In this document: piece after piece, positions 16,498 to 24,320 of the stretch
Position numbering within the stretch: the first letter of the stretch is position 1
Layout: each line of letters begins with the position of its first letter
Assembly: GCA_031273645.1 (NCBI GenBank)
Contig: JAISRM010000144.1
Coordinates: forward strand, 1-36,512
Reading direction: 5' to 3'
Source of the DNA: Endomicrobium sp.
GTDB lineage: Bacteria; Elusimicrobiota; Endomicrobiia; Endomicrobiales; Endomicrobiaceae
DNA: 36,512 nucleotides
The notes under the pieces: generated by a model
What the model was told of the DNA's origin: nothing
Seen by the model: the letters and a program-made list of their open reading frames with translations, nothing else
Databases searched by the model: none
Program-made: the position numbers and the translations under genes

Positions 16498-16820
16498 AAG
16501 TAAAGACGCAAACAGCGCAGCCAAACAAAAAAAGCCGGAATTTAAGAATCTGCCGGAAAATTTGTAACGGCAAAAAGCAAACGCCCGATTACAAATTTCA
16601 AAAATTTGCTTTTAAAAAAGAATATGATTTAGACGCAAAATGTTTTGAAATTTAAAAAGTAATTTTTCCCGCGACCTTACGGCCGGGTCATTTGAATGAT
16701 ACGAGGTTTTGCCTTGCCCGCTTATGCGGGTTGACTTTATCTCACAACATTACGGTTTGTAAATTGCGCAGGAAGCATTAAAAATTTAAAGAAGTTTTAA
16801 TTTCAGCTTTTAGGACAAAC
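16498..16820. other. Intergenic stretch with small hairpins, no gene seen
   Basis: No plausible gene is seen on either strand. The part from about 16670 to 16735 is richer in G+C than its surroundings. It can form GACC/GGTC (about 16673-16688) and CCCGC-TTAT-GCGGG (16717-16730) stems. None of the repeat families found elsewhere in the window is present. It may be a leader or small RNA, but no known RNA class is recognised. Confidence 0.3.
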
Positions 16821-18089
16821 ATGAAACTTGAAATAAACGAAGATTTTAAACAGGCTTACGATTTGATATCGCAGACGAACGACTGCGTTTTTGTTACCGG
16901 AAACGCCGGCACGGGCAAAACCACGTTTTTAAAATATTACATTGGGCGCGCGCAAAAAAAAACCGTCGTTATTGCGCCTACGGGGGTAGCCGCGTTAAAC
17001 GCCGGCGGAGAAACCGTGCATTCTTTTTTTAATTTTAAGCCCGACATTACTTTATCAAAAATTAAAAAGAAAAAATTGCCGGAAAAATCTATCTATAAAC
17101 AAGTTGAAACGGTAATTATTGACGAAGCGTCCATGCTGCGCTGCGATCTTTTAGACTGCATAGACAGATTTTTTAGATTAAACCGAGAATGTTACAGCGA
17201 GCCGTTCGGCGGAGTGCAGATGGTTTTTATAGGCGACTTAATGCAGCTGCCTCCCGTAGTGCAAAAGCAGGAAGCGCGCATTTTTAATTCGCTTTACAAA
17301 TCTCCGTACTTTTTAAGCGCGCATTCTTTAAGCGAGTGCATGTTTCACACGGTTGAACTTAAAAAAATATACCGCCAAAATGAAAAATACTTTATTACTT
17401 TATTAAACGCGGTAAGAAACGGCACTGCCGCAAACGCAGAACTTGATCTCTTAAATCAAAAAGTTTGCGCCGCAGCGCCGGCAAAACCGATGGCGGTTTA
17501 TCTTACCACCACAAACAAAAAAGCTTCCGAAATAAATTACCGCTACCTTTCAAACATTAAAGACGAAAAAGCCGTTTTTACGGCTGAAACCGAAAACATT
17601 GAAGAAAATTCAAAAATGCTTCCCGCCGAATACGAGCTCGTATTAAAAAAAGGCGCTCAGGTAATGATGTTGAACAACGATTCAAAAGGGCGCTGGGTAA
17701 ACGGAAGCATCGGTTCGGTTGAAAGCATAAAAAGCGCGCCGTCTTGCGACAAAACTTTGATATGCGTAAAATTTCCAGACGGCCGCATAGAGCATGTAGA
17801 ACCTTACAAATGGGAACTTTTTAAATACAAATGGAACGACGAACTTAAACAAATAGAAACCGAAAGCGCGGGATTTTTTAAACAATACCCTTTAAAACTT
17901 TCTTGGGCGGTCACAATTCACAAAAGTCAGGGAAAAACATTTGAAAATGTTATAATAGATATGGAATACGGCAGTTTTGTACCGGGACAGCTATACGTTG
18001 CTTTAAGCCGGTGCTCTTCTTTTGAAGGCGTTTCTCTCTCGAGACCTCTTACCAAACGCGACATTCTTACAGCGAAATTTGATTTCTAA
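16821..18089 (+). CDS. Pif1-type superfamily 1 DNA helicase
   Basis: This 422-residue protein is a 5'-to-3' helicase of the Pif1/RecD-like branch of SF1. The motifs run in order: Walker A GNAGTGKTTF (about 27-36), motif Ia APTGVAALNAGG, Walker B VIIDEASMLRCDL, motif III FIGDLMQLPPV, the LKKIYRQ motif, and the C-terminal WAVTIHKSQGKTFENVIID and GQLYVALSRC segments. No accessory nuclease or HRDC domain is seen; the length is that of a compact bacterial Pif1. Such enzymes unwind G-quadruplexes and forked DNA. AGGA lies 5 nt before the ATG. A CAGGCTTCGCCTG hairpin plus T5 begins 4 nt past the stop and could terminate transcription. Confidence 0.92.
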   Translation: MKLEINEDFKQAYDLISQTNDCVFVTGNAGTGKTTFLKYYIGRAQKKTVVIAPTGVAALNAGGETVHSFFNFKPDITLSKIKKKKLPEKSIYKQVETVIIDEASMLRCDLLDCIDRFFRLNRECYSEPFGGVQMVFIGDLMQLPPVVQKQEARIFNSLYKSPYFLSAHSLSECMFHTVELKKIYRQNEKYFITLLNAVRNGTAANAELDLLNQKVCAAAPAKPMAVYLTTTNKKASEINYRYLSNIKDEKAVFTAETENIEENSKMLPAEYELVLKKGAQVMMLNNDSKGRWVNGSIGSVESIKSAPSCDKTLICVKFPDGRIEHVEPYKWELFKYKWNDELKQIETESAGFFKQYPLKLSWAVTIHKSQGKTFENVIIDMEYGSFVPGQLYVALSRCSSFEGVSLSRPLTKRDILTAKFDF

Positions 18090-18093
18090 TCAG

Positions 18094-18930
18094 CAGGCTT
18101 CGCCTGTTTTTAAAGATTAATTGTTTACTATTGTTTTGGTTGTCATTATGACCTGCGCGCAGCAAGCTGCGCGGTATCAGCGTTAACTGTCAGCGCAAAC
18201 TATCAGCGATAGCTGTCAGCGGTCAACTGATTTTTTAAACATGGATTTCCACCCGATAAAAACACTCGAGCGCAGACTGCTAAGGAAGAACAAATATTAA
18301 AATCACGGGAATGACAGGCACAAAAAAAACAGACGGAGTCTGCAGCCTTCAGCTGTTTTATAAGAACAGATGCGGTCTGAAAAGAAATAATGTTAGAAAC
18401 TATATTAATATTAAAAATGGATTCCCTTTTTCACGGGAATGACAGGCACAAAAAAAACAGACGAAGTCTGTTCCGCTTTTGCGGCAATGACAACTTGAAA
18501 AACAGGCGAAGCCTGATTTTTAACTGCCATAATAAAAATAGAAGTTATCAATAGACAGAGAGCTTCAAACACAAAAAAACAGGCGAAGCCTGCAGCCTTC
18601 GGCTGTTTTATGAGAACAGACGCGGTCTGAAAAGAAATAATGTTAGAGGCTATATTAATATTAAACATGGATTCCCGTTTTCACGGGAATGACAGACCTT
18701 GAAAAACAGGCGAAGCCTGCAGATGAAGTCTGTTCCGCTTTTGCGACAATGACAACTTGAAAAACAGGCGAAGCCTGATTTTTAACTGCCATAATAAAAA
18801 TAGAAGTTATCAATAGACAGCAAGCTTCAAACACAAAAAAACAGGCGAAGCCTGCTGTGGATGATTAGGGAAAAAGGACATTTAGACTTTCGGTAATGAC
18901 AGTTAAGCTGCGCCTTGCGGCAAGCTGCGG
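18094..18930. repeat. Large repeat island with a duplicated 90-bp composite element
   Basis: The island begins with a terminator-like mini-hairpin (18094-18106 plus T5). The GCGCGCAGCAAGCTGCGCGG and TATCAGCGTTAACTGTCAGC block follows (about 18150-18235). A CACTCGAGCG module lies at about 18240-18315. Two right-hand halves of the long unit end at about 18441 and 18693. Two copies of a 90-bp element (18503-18592, 18765-18854) are each bounded at both ends by CAGGCGAAGCCTG, with an interior containing TAACTGCCATAATAAAAATA; a third copy is at 24113-24202. No gene is present. Confidence 0.8.
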
Positions 18931-18965
18931 GGTACAGGTTAACAATAAAATAAGGGAGGTCAGAA

Positions 18966-20045
18966 ATGGAGAGAAAAGTAAAAGCGGCTCAGTACGGCTG
19001 CGGGAAAATGTCGGTTTACACAATGCGTTACGTTTATGAAAAAGGCGGAGAAATTGTAAGCGCTTTTGACGTAAGACCCGAAGTTATCGGCAAAGACATC
19101 GGCGACATTATAGGAGGCGGCAAAAAAGGCGTAATAGTGCGCGACGCAAAGGAAGCCGAAACCGTCTTTTCAAAAGACAAACCCGACATTTGTATTATCA
19201 CCACAATGAGCCTTATGCAGGATTTAAAAACTGCTTTTTTAATCTGCGCAAAAACCGGAGTTAACGCCATATCGACCTGCGAAGAAGCTTTTTATCCTCA
19301 AAATTCTTCTCCCGCTCTTACAAAAGAAATCGACGACCTTGCAAAAAAGAACAACTGCACAATTTGCGGCTCCGGATATCAAGACGTTTTCTGGGGAAAC
19401 CTTATAACAGTTCTTTCGGGCGCAACCCAGACGATAACAAAAATCAAAGGCAAATCGAGCTACAATGTTGAAGATTACGGAATAGCTTTAGCAAAAGCGC
19501 ACGGCGCGGGACTTGATCTTGAAACCTTTGAAAAAGAAATAGCTTCAGCCGACAGAGTAAGCGATGAAGAAAGACAAAAAGTTATAGAATCCGGCAGCTA
19601 TCTTCCTTCATACATGTGGAACGTCAACGGCTGGCTTTGCGACAAGCTCGGCCTTACAATACTGCGCCAAACGCAAAAAACGGTTCCGCAGACTTATTCT
19701 AAAGATTTAAAAAGTTCTACGCTTGCCATGACGGTTCCGGCAGGCCATGCAACAGGAATGTCTGCCGTAGTTACTACCGAAACAAAAGAGAACATAACGA
19801 TAGAATCAGAATGCATAGGCAAAGTTTACGCTCCCGAAGAATTTGACTGCAACGACTGGACGCTTATAGGCGAACCTTCAACACAGGTAATTATCAACAG
19901 GCCGGCGACGGTAGAACTTACCTGCGCCACAGTAGTGGGAAGAATTCCCGACGTTATAAACGCGGCGGCAGGTTATGTCAGCACAGACAAAATGCCGGCG
20001 CCTCAATACAGAACTAAACCTTTAAACGAATATGTAAAAAAATAA
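18966..20045 (+). CDS. 2,4-diaminopentanoate dehydrogenase-like NAD(P)-dependent oxidoreductase
   Basis: This is a 359-residue protein with an N-terminal Rossmann fold (AAQYGCGKMSVYTMRYV, then SAFDVRPEVIGKDIG) and a C-terminal domain. It resembles the DapB-like family that includes 2,4-diaminopentanoate dehydrogenase of ornithine fermentation. Segments such as PDICIITTMS, GVNAISTCEEAFYP and SGYQDVFWGNL fit that family. It is not a normal DapB, which is about 250-270 residues with different substrate motifs. The substrate is unknown; an amino acid or diamino acid whose amine is exchanged for ammonia is plausible. AGGGAGGT lies 6 nt before the ATG, a strong site. The glutamate-synthase-like gene begins 15 bp downstream, clearly one operon. 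Confidence 0.72.
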   Translation: MERKVKAAQYGCGKMSVYTMRYVYEKGGEIVSAFDVRPEVIGKDIGDIIGGGKKGVIVRDAKEAETVFSKDKPDICIITTMSLMQDLKTAFLICAKTGVNAISTCEEAFYPQNSSPALTKEIDDLAKKNNCTICGSGYQDVFWGNLITVLSGATQTITKIKGKSSYNVEDYGIALAKAHGAGLDLETFEKEIASADRVSDEERQKVIESGSYLPSYMWNVNGWLCDKLGLTILRQTQKTVPQTYSKDLKSSTLAMTVPAGHATGMSAVVTTETKENITIESECIGKVYAPEEFDCNDWTLIGEPSTQVIINRPATVELTCATVVGRIPDVINAAAGYVSTDKMPAPQYRTKPLNEYVKK

Positions 20046-20060
20046 AAGGGAGCAAAATCT

Positions 20061-21692
20061 ATGGAAAAAAATAACGACGTTTTAGGCGCAATAAACAGGG
20101 GTAACCCTACTCCGTCGGGATTATGCACCCTTTGCAGAGCGGACTGTCAAGGCAAATGCGAAACATGGCTGTCGTCAATAAAAGGCAGAAAAATGCTCTA
20201 TCCCAGAGACTTCGGCGTTGTAACGGCAGGCAGCGGCATTGAAACGCAGACCGGAATTTCTTACGACGCGCTTAGAATAAACGGATACTGTTACGGAGCG
20301 GCCGGACTTCCTAAAGGCTTATCCGATTCTCAAGACGACTGCGTTTTTCCAAACGTTAACACCGAAATTTCATTTGGAACAAAAATCAAAACAAAAGCGC
20401 GCATCCCGTTAATGACGGGCGCTTTGGGCTCCACGTTTATAGCGGCAAAATATTGGAACTCTTTTGCCATAGGCGCGGCTTTAGCGGGGTTTCCGATAGT
20501 TATAGGCGAAAACGTCGTCGGCGTTGACAAATCTTCCTCGCTTGAAAACGGCAAAATAAACAAAGCTCCGGAACTTGAAAGGCGTATCGACGCGTATTTA
20601 AAATATTACGACGGGTTTGGCGCAATAATAGTTCAGATGAACGTTGAAGACACAAGAAACGGCGTGGCGCAATACATAATAGACAAGTACGGCGACAAAG
20701 TGATTTTAGAGCTGAAATGGGGGCAAGGCGCAAAAAATATCGGCGGCGAAATTCAAGTTACAGATTTGGAATACGCGCTTTTTTTAAAAAACAGAGGATA
20801 CGTTGTTGACCCCGACCCGACGGCCGCCGAAGTTCAGGCGGCGTTTAAAGCGGGCGCCATAAAATCTTTTGCCCGCCACAGCAGAATAGGATACACCAAC
20901 TTAAACACAGCAGCGCAAGTGCAGGAAGATTTCAAAAAAAGTGTAGAATATCTTCGGAGCATAGGGTTTAAGCGCATATCGCTTAAGACCGGTTCTTACG
21001 GTATGGAAGCGCTGGCTATGTCGATAAAACTTGCTTCCGAAACGGAACTCGATTTGCTTACTATAGACGGTTCCGGCGGCGGCACGGGTATGAGCCCGTG
21101 GAACATGATGCAGTCGTGGGGAGTTCCTTCCATACTTCTTCATGCAAAAGCCGCGCAATATGCGGCCGCTCTTAGCGCGCGCGGAAAAAAAGTTGCAGAT
21201 ATAGCTTTTGCCGGAGGGTTTGCAAGAGAAGACCAAATTTTTAAAGCTTTAGCGCTTGGCGCGCCGTTCGTTAAATTAATATGTATGGGCCGAGCCGTTA
21301 TGATTCCCGGCTTTTTAGGTTCAAACATAGAAGGCGCGATAAAACCTGACGAAAAAGACGCGCTAAACGGCAACTGGAGCCAGCTGCCGCCGTCGTTAAA
21401 AGAGCACGGCTCATCTGCGGAAGAAATTTTTGCCGGCTATTACGACGTAGAAAAGAAAATAGGAAAATCTGAAATGAAAAACATTCCTTACGGCGCAATT
21501 GCAATTTGGACGCTTGCCGATAAATTAACCTGCGGCTTGCAGCAGCTTATGGCGGGAGCGCGCAGATTTTCAATGCCGGCAATTTCAAGAGACGATATTT
21601 TTTCAGTCAACAGAGAAACAGAAAAAGAAACAGGAATTAAATTCATAACAGACGCCCAAGACGAAAGCGCGTTAAACATATTAAATTCCTAA
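20061..21692 (+). CDS. FMN-binding glutamate-synthase-like protein
   Basis: This 543-residue protein carries the FMN-binding (beta/alpha)8 domain of the glutamate synthase large subunit. The key segments are LLTIDGSGGGTGMSPWNMM, FAGGFAREDQIFKALALGA, and the upstream RISLKTGSYGMEALAM in place of the usual VSVKLV strand. It has no glutaminase domain. The three cysteines that hold the 3Fe-4S cluster after the FMN domain in classical GltB are absent. Instead an N-terminal CX2CX3CX3C motif (Cys22, 25, 29, 33) could bind an iron-sulfur cluster. The reaction may transfer ammonia or electrons, but this cannot be told from sequence. GGGAG lies 9 nt before the ATG, and the gene is coupled to the dehydrogenase gene upstream. 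A CAGACTGCGTCTG hairpin abuts the stop. Confidence 0.78.
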   Translation: MEKNNDVLGAINRGNPTPSGLCTLCRADCQGKCETWLSSIKGRKMLYPRDFGVVTAGSGIETQTGISYDALRINGYCYGAAGLPKGLSDSQDDCVFPNVNTEISFGTKIKTKARIPLMTGALGSTFIAAKYWNSFAIGAALAGFPIVIGENVVGVDKSSSLENGKINKAPELERRIDAYLKYYDGFGAIIVQMNVEDTRNGVAQYIIDKYGDKVILELKWGQGAKNIGGEIQVTDLEYALFLKNRGYVVDPDPTAAEVQAAFKAGAIKSFARHSRIGYTNLNTAAQVQEDFKKSVEYLRSIGFKRISLKTGSYGMEALAMSIKLASETELDLLTIDGSGGGTGMSPWNMMQSWGVPSILLHAKAAQYAAALSARGKKVADIAFAGGFAREDQIFKALALGAPFVKLICMGRAVMIPGFLGSNIEGAIKPDEKDALNGNWSQLPPSLKEHGSSAEEIFAGYYDVEKKIGKSEMKNIPYGAIAIWTLADKLTCGLQQLMAGARRFSMPAISRDDIFSVNRETEKETGIKFITDAQDESALNILNS

Positions 21693-21785
21693 CAGACTGC
21701 GTCTGTTGAAAGGCAGGCTCTTTGTTTAAAAAATCGGCGTTAACTGCTGACAGTCAGCGATACTGCCGTACAGCTTGCTGCGCGG
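21693..21785. repeat. Mini-hairpin and ACTGTCAGC-type repeat remnants
   Basis: CAGACTGCGTCTG (21693-21705) starts at the base after the stop codon. A rearranged form of the GCGTTAACTG/ACAGTCAGCGATA block (about 21736-21765) and a CAGCTTGCTGCGCGG palindrome remnant follow. Confidence 0.6.
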
Positions 21786-21796
21786 AGGTTCATTAA

Positions 21797-22045
21797 TATG
21801 TTTGCGCCGGACGGCTATCGCCGGACGATTATCGTCGAGAATTTTTTGATGAAAATCGTCCGATGAGAATCGTCCGGCGCAATGTTGTCAAACGGAAGTT
21901 GTTCAACAGAAATTATCCCAACAAAAGTTTTCAGAGCAATCGCCGGACGCGCCGCCGCCGACGGCGGCAGCGCCAAAACCGCTGCATAATAAACGTCTAA
22001 GCCGCAAAAAGAAGCCCGCAAACAAAATCCGCGGGCTTCTTTTTT
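21797..22045 (+). other. Structured, GC-rich transcription unit of unknown type ending in a terminator
   Basis: This stretch is notably G+C-rich. GCGCCGGACG (about 21802) pairs with CGTCCGGCGC (about 21870) around copies of CGCCGGACG and a CGCCGCCGCCGACGGCGGC palindrome-like core near 21950. A strong GGAGG (21783-21787) precedes ATG 21797, but that frame ends after 22 codons (TGA 21863-21865). A second ATG overlaps it (21862) and opens a 48-codon Arg-rich frame. A 35-codon frame starts at 21881, and an 88-codon frame runs on the other strand; none looks like a known protein. It may be a small RNA, a gene remnant or a small peptide gene. A clear terminator at 22009-22045 suggests it is transcribed rightward. 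Confidence 0.4.
22009..22045 (+). terminator. Intrinsic terminator before the AbiE cassette
   Basis: AAGAAGCCCGC (22009-22019) pairs perfectly with GCGGGCTTCTT (22031-22041) across an 11-nt loop and continues into a T-tract. No clear gene precedes it directly, so its presence is evidence that the 21.8-22.0 kb stretch is or was transcribed. The space from here to the abiEi promoter holds one degraded CAGTCTTCGGCTG hairpin. Confidence 0.85.
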
Positions 22046-22197
22046 ACGCGCGCCCCTAATTTCAAAACGTCTGTAATGCAACCAAACAGTCTTCGGCTGT
22101 TTTATGAAATAGCCGTGTCTGTTTTGTCGTCAATTCTTAACGCACTCTTGTAATATTAATCTATCCCCAAAAACCAGACCATATGTAATATACATAT

Positions 22198-22240
22198 TTG
22201 ACTTTGGCGCTAACTTCGTGTACAATGTTAGCGCCAAAGT
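22198..22240 (+). promoter_or_regulatory. Promoter and operator of the AbiE cassette
   Basis: TTGACT (22198-22203) and TACAAT (22221-22226) are exactly 17 nt apart. A perfect 14-bp inverted repeat, ACTTTGGCGCTAAC (22201-22214) and GTTAGCGCCAAAGT (22227-22240), overlaps the end of the -35 and flanks the -10, with the -10 filling the 12-nt centre. A protein bound there would block RNA polymerase. AbiEi antitoxins are known to repress their own operons by binding inverted repeats in the promoter, so AbiEi is the likely ligand. Confidence 0.82.
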
Positions 22241-22252
22241 AAAGGATTATAT

Positions 22253-22837
22253 ATGAACGAATTGAAATCTTTGCTTAAAAAGAAAAACGGTATTATTACA
22301 ACAGCGGAAGCAAACGCTATTGGTATATCTCGTGCGCAGCTGTGGCTGCTTGCTAAAAGCGGCGAGCTGGAGCATGTTGCTCACAGCATTTATATTTCTC
22401 CTGACATTTTACCTGACAAAATGTATATTTTACAGAAACAGCGGTCTAAATTAATCTATTCGCATGAAACAGCTTTGTTTCTTCATAATCTTACTGATAG
22501 AGACCCCATAAATTATAGTGTTACCGTTCCGATTGGATATAATACAAAACATCTTAAGCAAGACGGGGTAACGGTTTTTTCATTAAACTTAAGTTTATAT
22601 AAAAAAGATATCATAACAATGCAAACAGGTTTTGGGCATCCTGTGTTTCTGTATGGTCTTGAAAGAACAATTTGTGATTGTATAAGAAGCCGTAATCAGA
22701 TGGATATCGCAGTTGTTACTCAGGCTCTTAAAGAATATTCAAAACGAAAAGATAAAAATCTTAATTTACTTATGAAAACAGCTAAAGATTTTGGAATAAC
22801 AAAAGTTATGCGTAATTATATGGAGGTTTTGCTGTGA
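22253..22837 (+). CDS. abiEi: AbiEi-family antitoxin and transcriptional repressor
   Basis: This 194-residue antitoxin belongs to a type IV toxin-antitoxin and abortive-infection system. The N-terminal winged helix-turn-helix (about 1-50; KKNGIITTAEANAIGISRAQ, then GELEHVAHSIYIS) binds DNA. The C-terminal part carries FLYGLERTICDCIRSRNQMD, typical of AbiEi proteins. In this family the antitoxin neutralises the toxin without stably binding it and represses the operon. AAAGGA lies about 7 nt upstream of the ATG. The toxin gene overlaps by 4 nt. The cassette is poorer in G+C and uses CGT/CAG codons more than its neighbours, consistent with transfer. Confidence 0.88.
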   Translation: MNELKSLLKKKNGIITTAEANAIGISRAQLWLLAKSGELEHVAHSIYISPDILPDKMYILQKQRSKLIYSHETALFLHNLTDRDPINYSVTVPIGYNTKHLKQDGVTVFSLNLSLYKKDIITMQTGFGHPVFLYGLERTICDCIRSRNQMDIAVVTQALKEYSKRKDKNLNLLMKTAKDFGITKVMRNYMEVLL

Positions 22838-23661
22838 AAACATCTACGCAGCTAAAAGCCTTAATGAGAAATTTTGCCAAAGAAAGAAATATAAATCCGG
22901 AAATTGTTTTACGCAATTTTATGTTGGAGCGGTTGCTTGAAAGAATTTCAATTTCAAAATATAAAAATAAATTCATTCTTAAAGGCGGTATGCTGATATC
23001 GTCAATGGTTGGCATAGATACGCGCAGTACTATGGACTTGGACGCTGTTATTAAGAAAATGAAACTGACAGAAGATGATATAAAGTCAGTAATTAAAGAA
23101 ATTTTATCCGTTCCTATAGACGATAATGTCAGATTAACTTTTAAAAACATAGAAGAAATCCGAGAAGACGCAGACTATCCCGGCTACCGCGTTTCTGTTG
23201 AAGCAATTTTGGATAAGACAAAACAACTTATTAAAGTAGATGTCAGCGCAGGCGATTTTGTAACGCCGAAAGAAATTAAACATGATTTTAAACTTATGTT
23301 TGAAGATAGAAGTATATTGGTTATGGCATACAATGTGGAAACGGTTCTTGCGGAGAAATTTGAAACAACTATTGCCCGAGGTATAACTAACACAAGAATG
23401 AGAGATTTTTATGACATATATATTTTAACCAAAACGCATGCTTTTGATAAAAAGATTTTTAAGAGCGCCTTAGAAAAAACTGCTCAAAATCGTAATACAA
23501 TACAACAGATAGCAGAAACCGACAGCATAATAGAAACAATTGAAAAAAGTTCTGTCATGTCTGATTTATGGAAAAGATATCAGAAAAAATACGCATATGC
23601 AGCTGATATTTCTTGGACAACAATGGTGGATTCTGTAAGATTGTTAGCCGTCGAATTATAA
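22834..23661 (+). CDS. abiEii: AbiEii-family nucleotidyltransferase toxin
   Basis: This 275-residue toxin has a DNA-polymerase-beta-like nucleotidyltransferase fold. Relatives transfer nucleotides, probably to tRNA, and stop growth of phage-infected cells. Visible motifs are KGGMLI (about 50-55), RSTMDLDA with the Asp68-x-Asp70 metal pair, KVDVSAGD, LAEKFETT and RMRDFYDIY. It starts with GTG at 22834, overlapping the abiEi stop (GTGA). GGAGG (22822-22826) with 7-nt spacing supports this start. Overlap and order (antitoxin first) are those of known AbiE loci. No terminator is seen; repeats begin about 110 bp downstream. Confidence 0.88.
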   Translation: MKTSTQLKALMRNFAKERNINPEIVLRNFMLERLLERISISKYKNKFILKGGMLISSMVGIDTRSTMDLDAVIKKMKLTEDDIKSVIKEILSVPIDDNVRLTFKNIEEIREDADYPGYRVSVEAILDKTKQLIKVDVSAGDFVTPKEIKHDFKLMFEDRSILVMAYNVETVLAEKFETTIARGITNTRMRDFYDIYILTKTHAFDKKIFKSALEKTAQNRNTIQQIAETDSIIETIEKSSVMSDLWKRYQKKYAYAADISWTTMVDSVRLLAVEL

Positions 23662-23764
23662 ATGAAATTCCCAGATAAAATAAGCCCTATTTTAGCGCCA
23701 TATTTGATTTATGGAAGCAAAACGGTTTGTTATATTACCTCATGATTGTTTGCTTAAATTGTAC

Positions 23765-24275
23765 CCCGCCGGTTTGTAATTGCCATGAAAATAGGAATCA
23801 AAGTTTGCTAACAGCCTTCGGCTGTTTTATAAAAACAGACGCAGTCCGGGTCTGTCATTCCCATGAAAATGGGAATCCACGTTTGCTAAAAAAATCTTTT
23901 TACAGCCTTCGGCTGTTTTATAAAAACAGACGCAGTCTGAAAAGAAATAATGTTAGAGGCTATATTAATATTAAACATGGATTCCCACCCGATAAAAACA
24001 CTCGAGTGCAGGCTGCTAAGGAAGAACAAATATTAAAATCACGGGAATGACAGGCACAAAAAAAACAGACGAAGTCTGTCCCGTTTTCGCGGGAATGACA
24101 GACCTTGAAAAACAGGCGAAGCCTGATTTTTAACTGCCATAATAAAAATGGAAGTTATCAATAGACAGAAAGCTTCAAGCACAAAAAAACAGGCGAAGCC
24201 TGTCTTGTTTTCGCGGGATGACGAAGCAGACGCGTCTTTTTTGATAAAACAGCAGCCGAAGGCTGAATTAATGGG
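23765..24275. repeat. Repeat island after the AbiE cassette
   Basis: A CAGCCTTCGGCTG plus CAGACGCAGTCCG pair opens the island. A full 198-bp composite unit (23854-24051) follows, with the mini-hairpin pair in its centre and the CACTCGAGTGCAGGCTG module in its right arm. Then come CAGACGAAGTCTG and the third copy of the 90-bp element (24113-24202), bounded by CAGGCGAAGCCTG at both ends. An open frame crossing 23727-24050 is made of repeat sequence and is not a gene. The 100 bp between the toxin gene and the island show nothing clear. Confidence 0.82.
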
Positions 24276-24320
24276 TTAAGAAAAAGAAGGATTGAAAATC
24301 CAAATCCAAGCGGGCGGGGG

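Noticed and set aside
16665..16740. Known structural RNA (6S, SRP or tmRNA) in the thiD2-pif1 spacer
   Set aside because: Small stems are present, but none of the conserved sequences of these RNAs could be found by eye.
18094..18930. CRISPR-like appearance of many short palindromes
   Set aside because: Spacing is irregular, the intervals themselves repeat, the palindromes are only 13 bp with variable stems, and no cas gene is near.
20061..21692. Calling this gene gltB
   Set aside because: It has no glutaminase domain and lacks the 3Fe-4S cysteines. Only the FMN domain matches.
23727..24050. 107-codon plus-strand frame after the AbiE toxin
   Set aside because: It lies almost wholly within the 198-bp composite repeat and mini-hairpins and has no ribosome-binding site.
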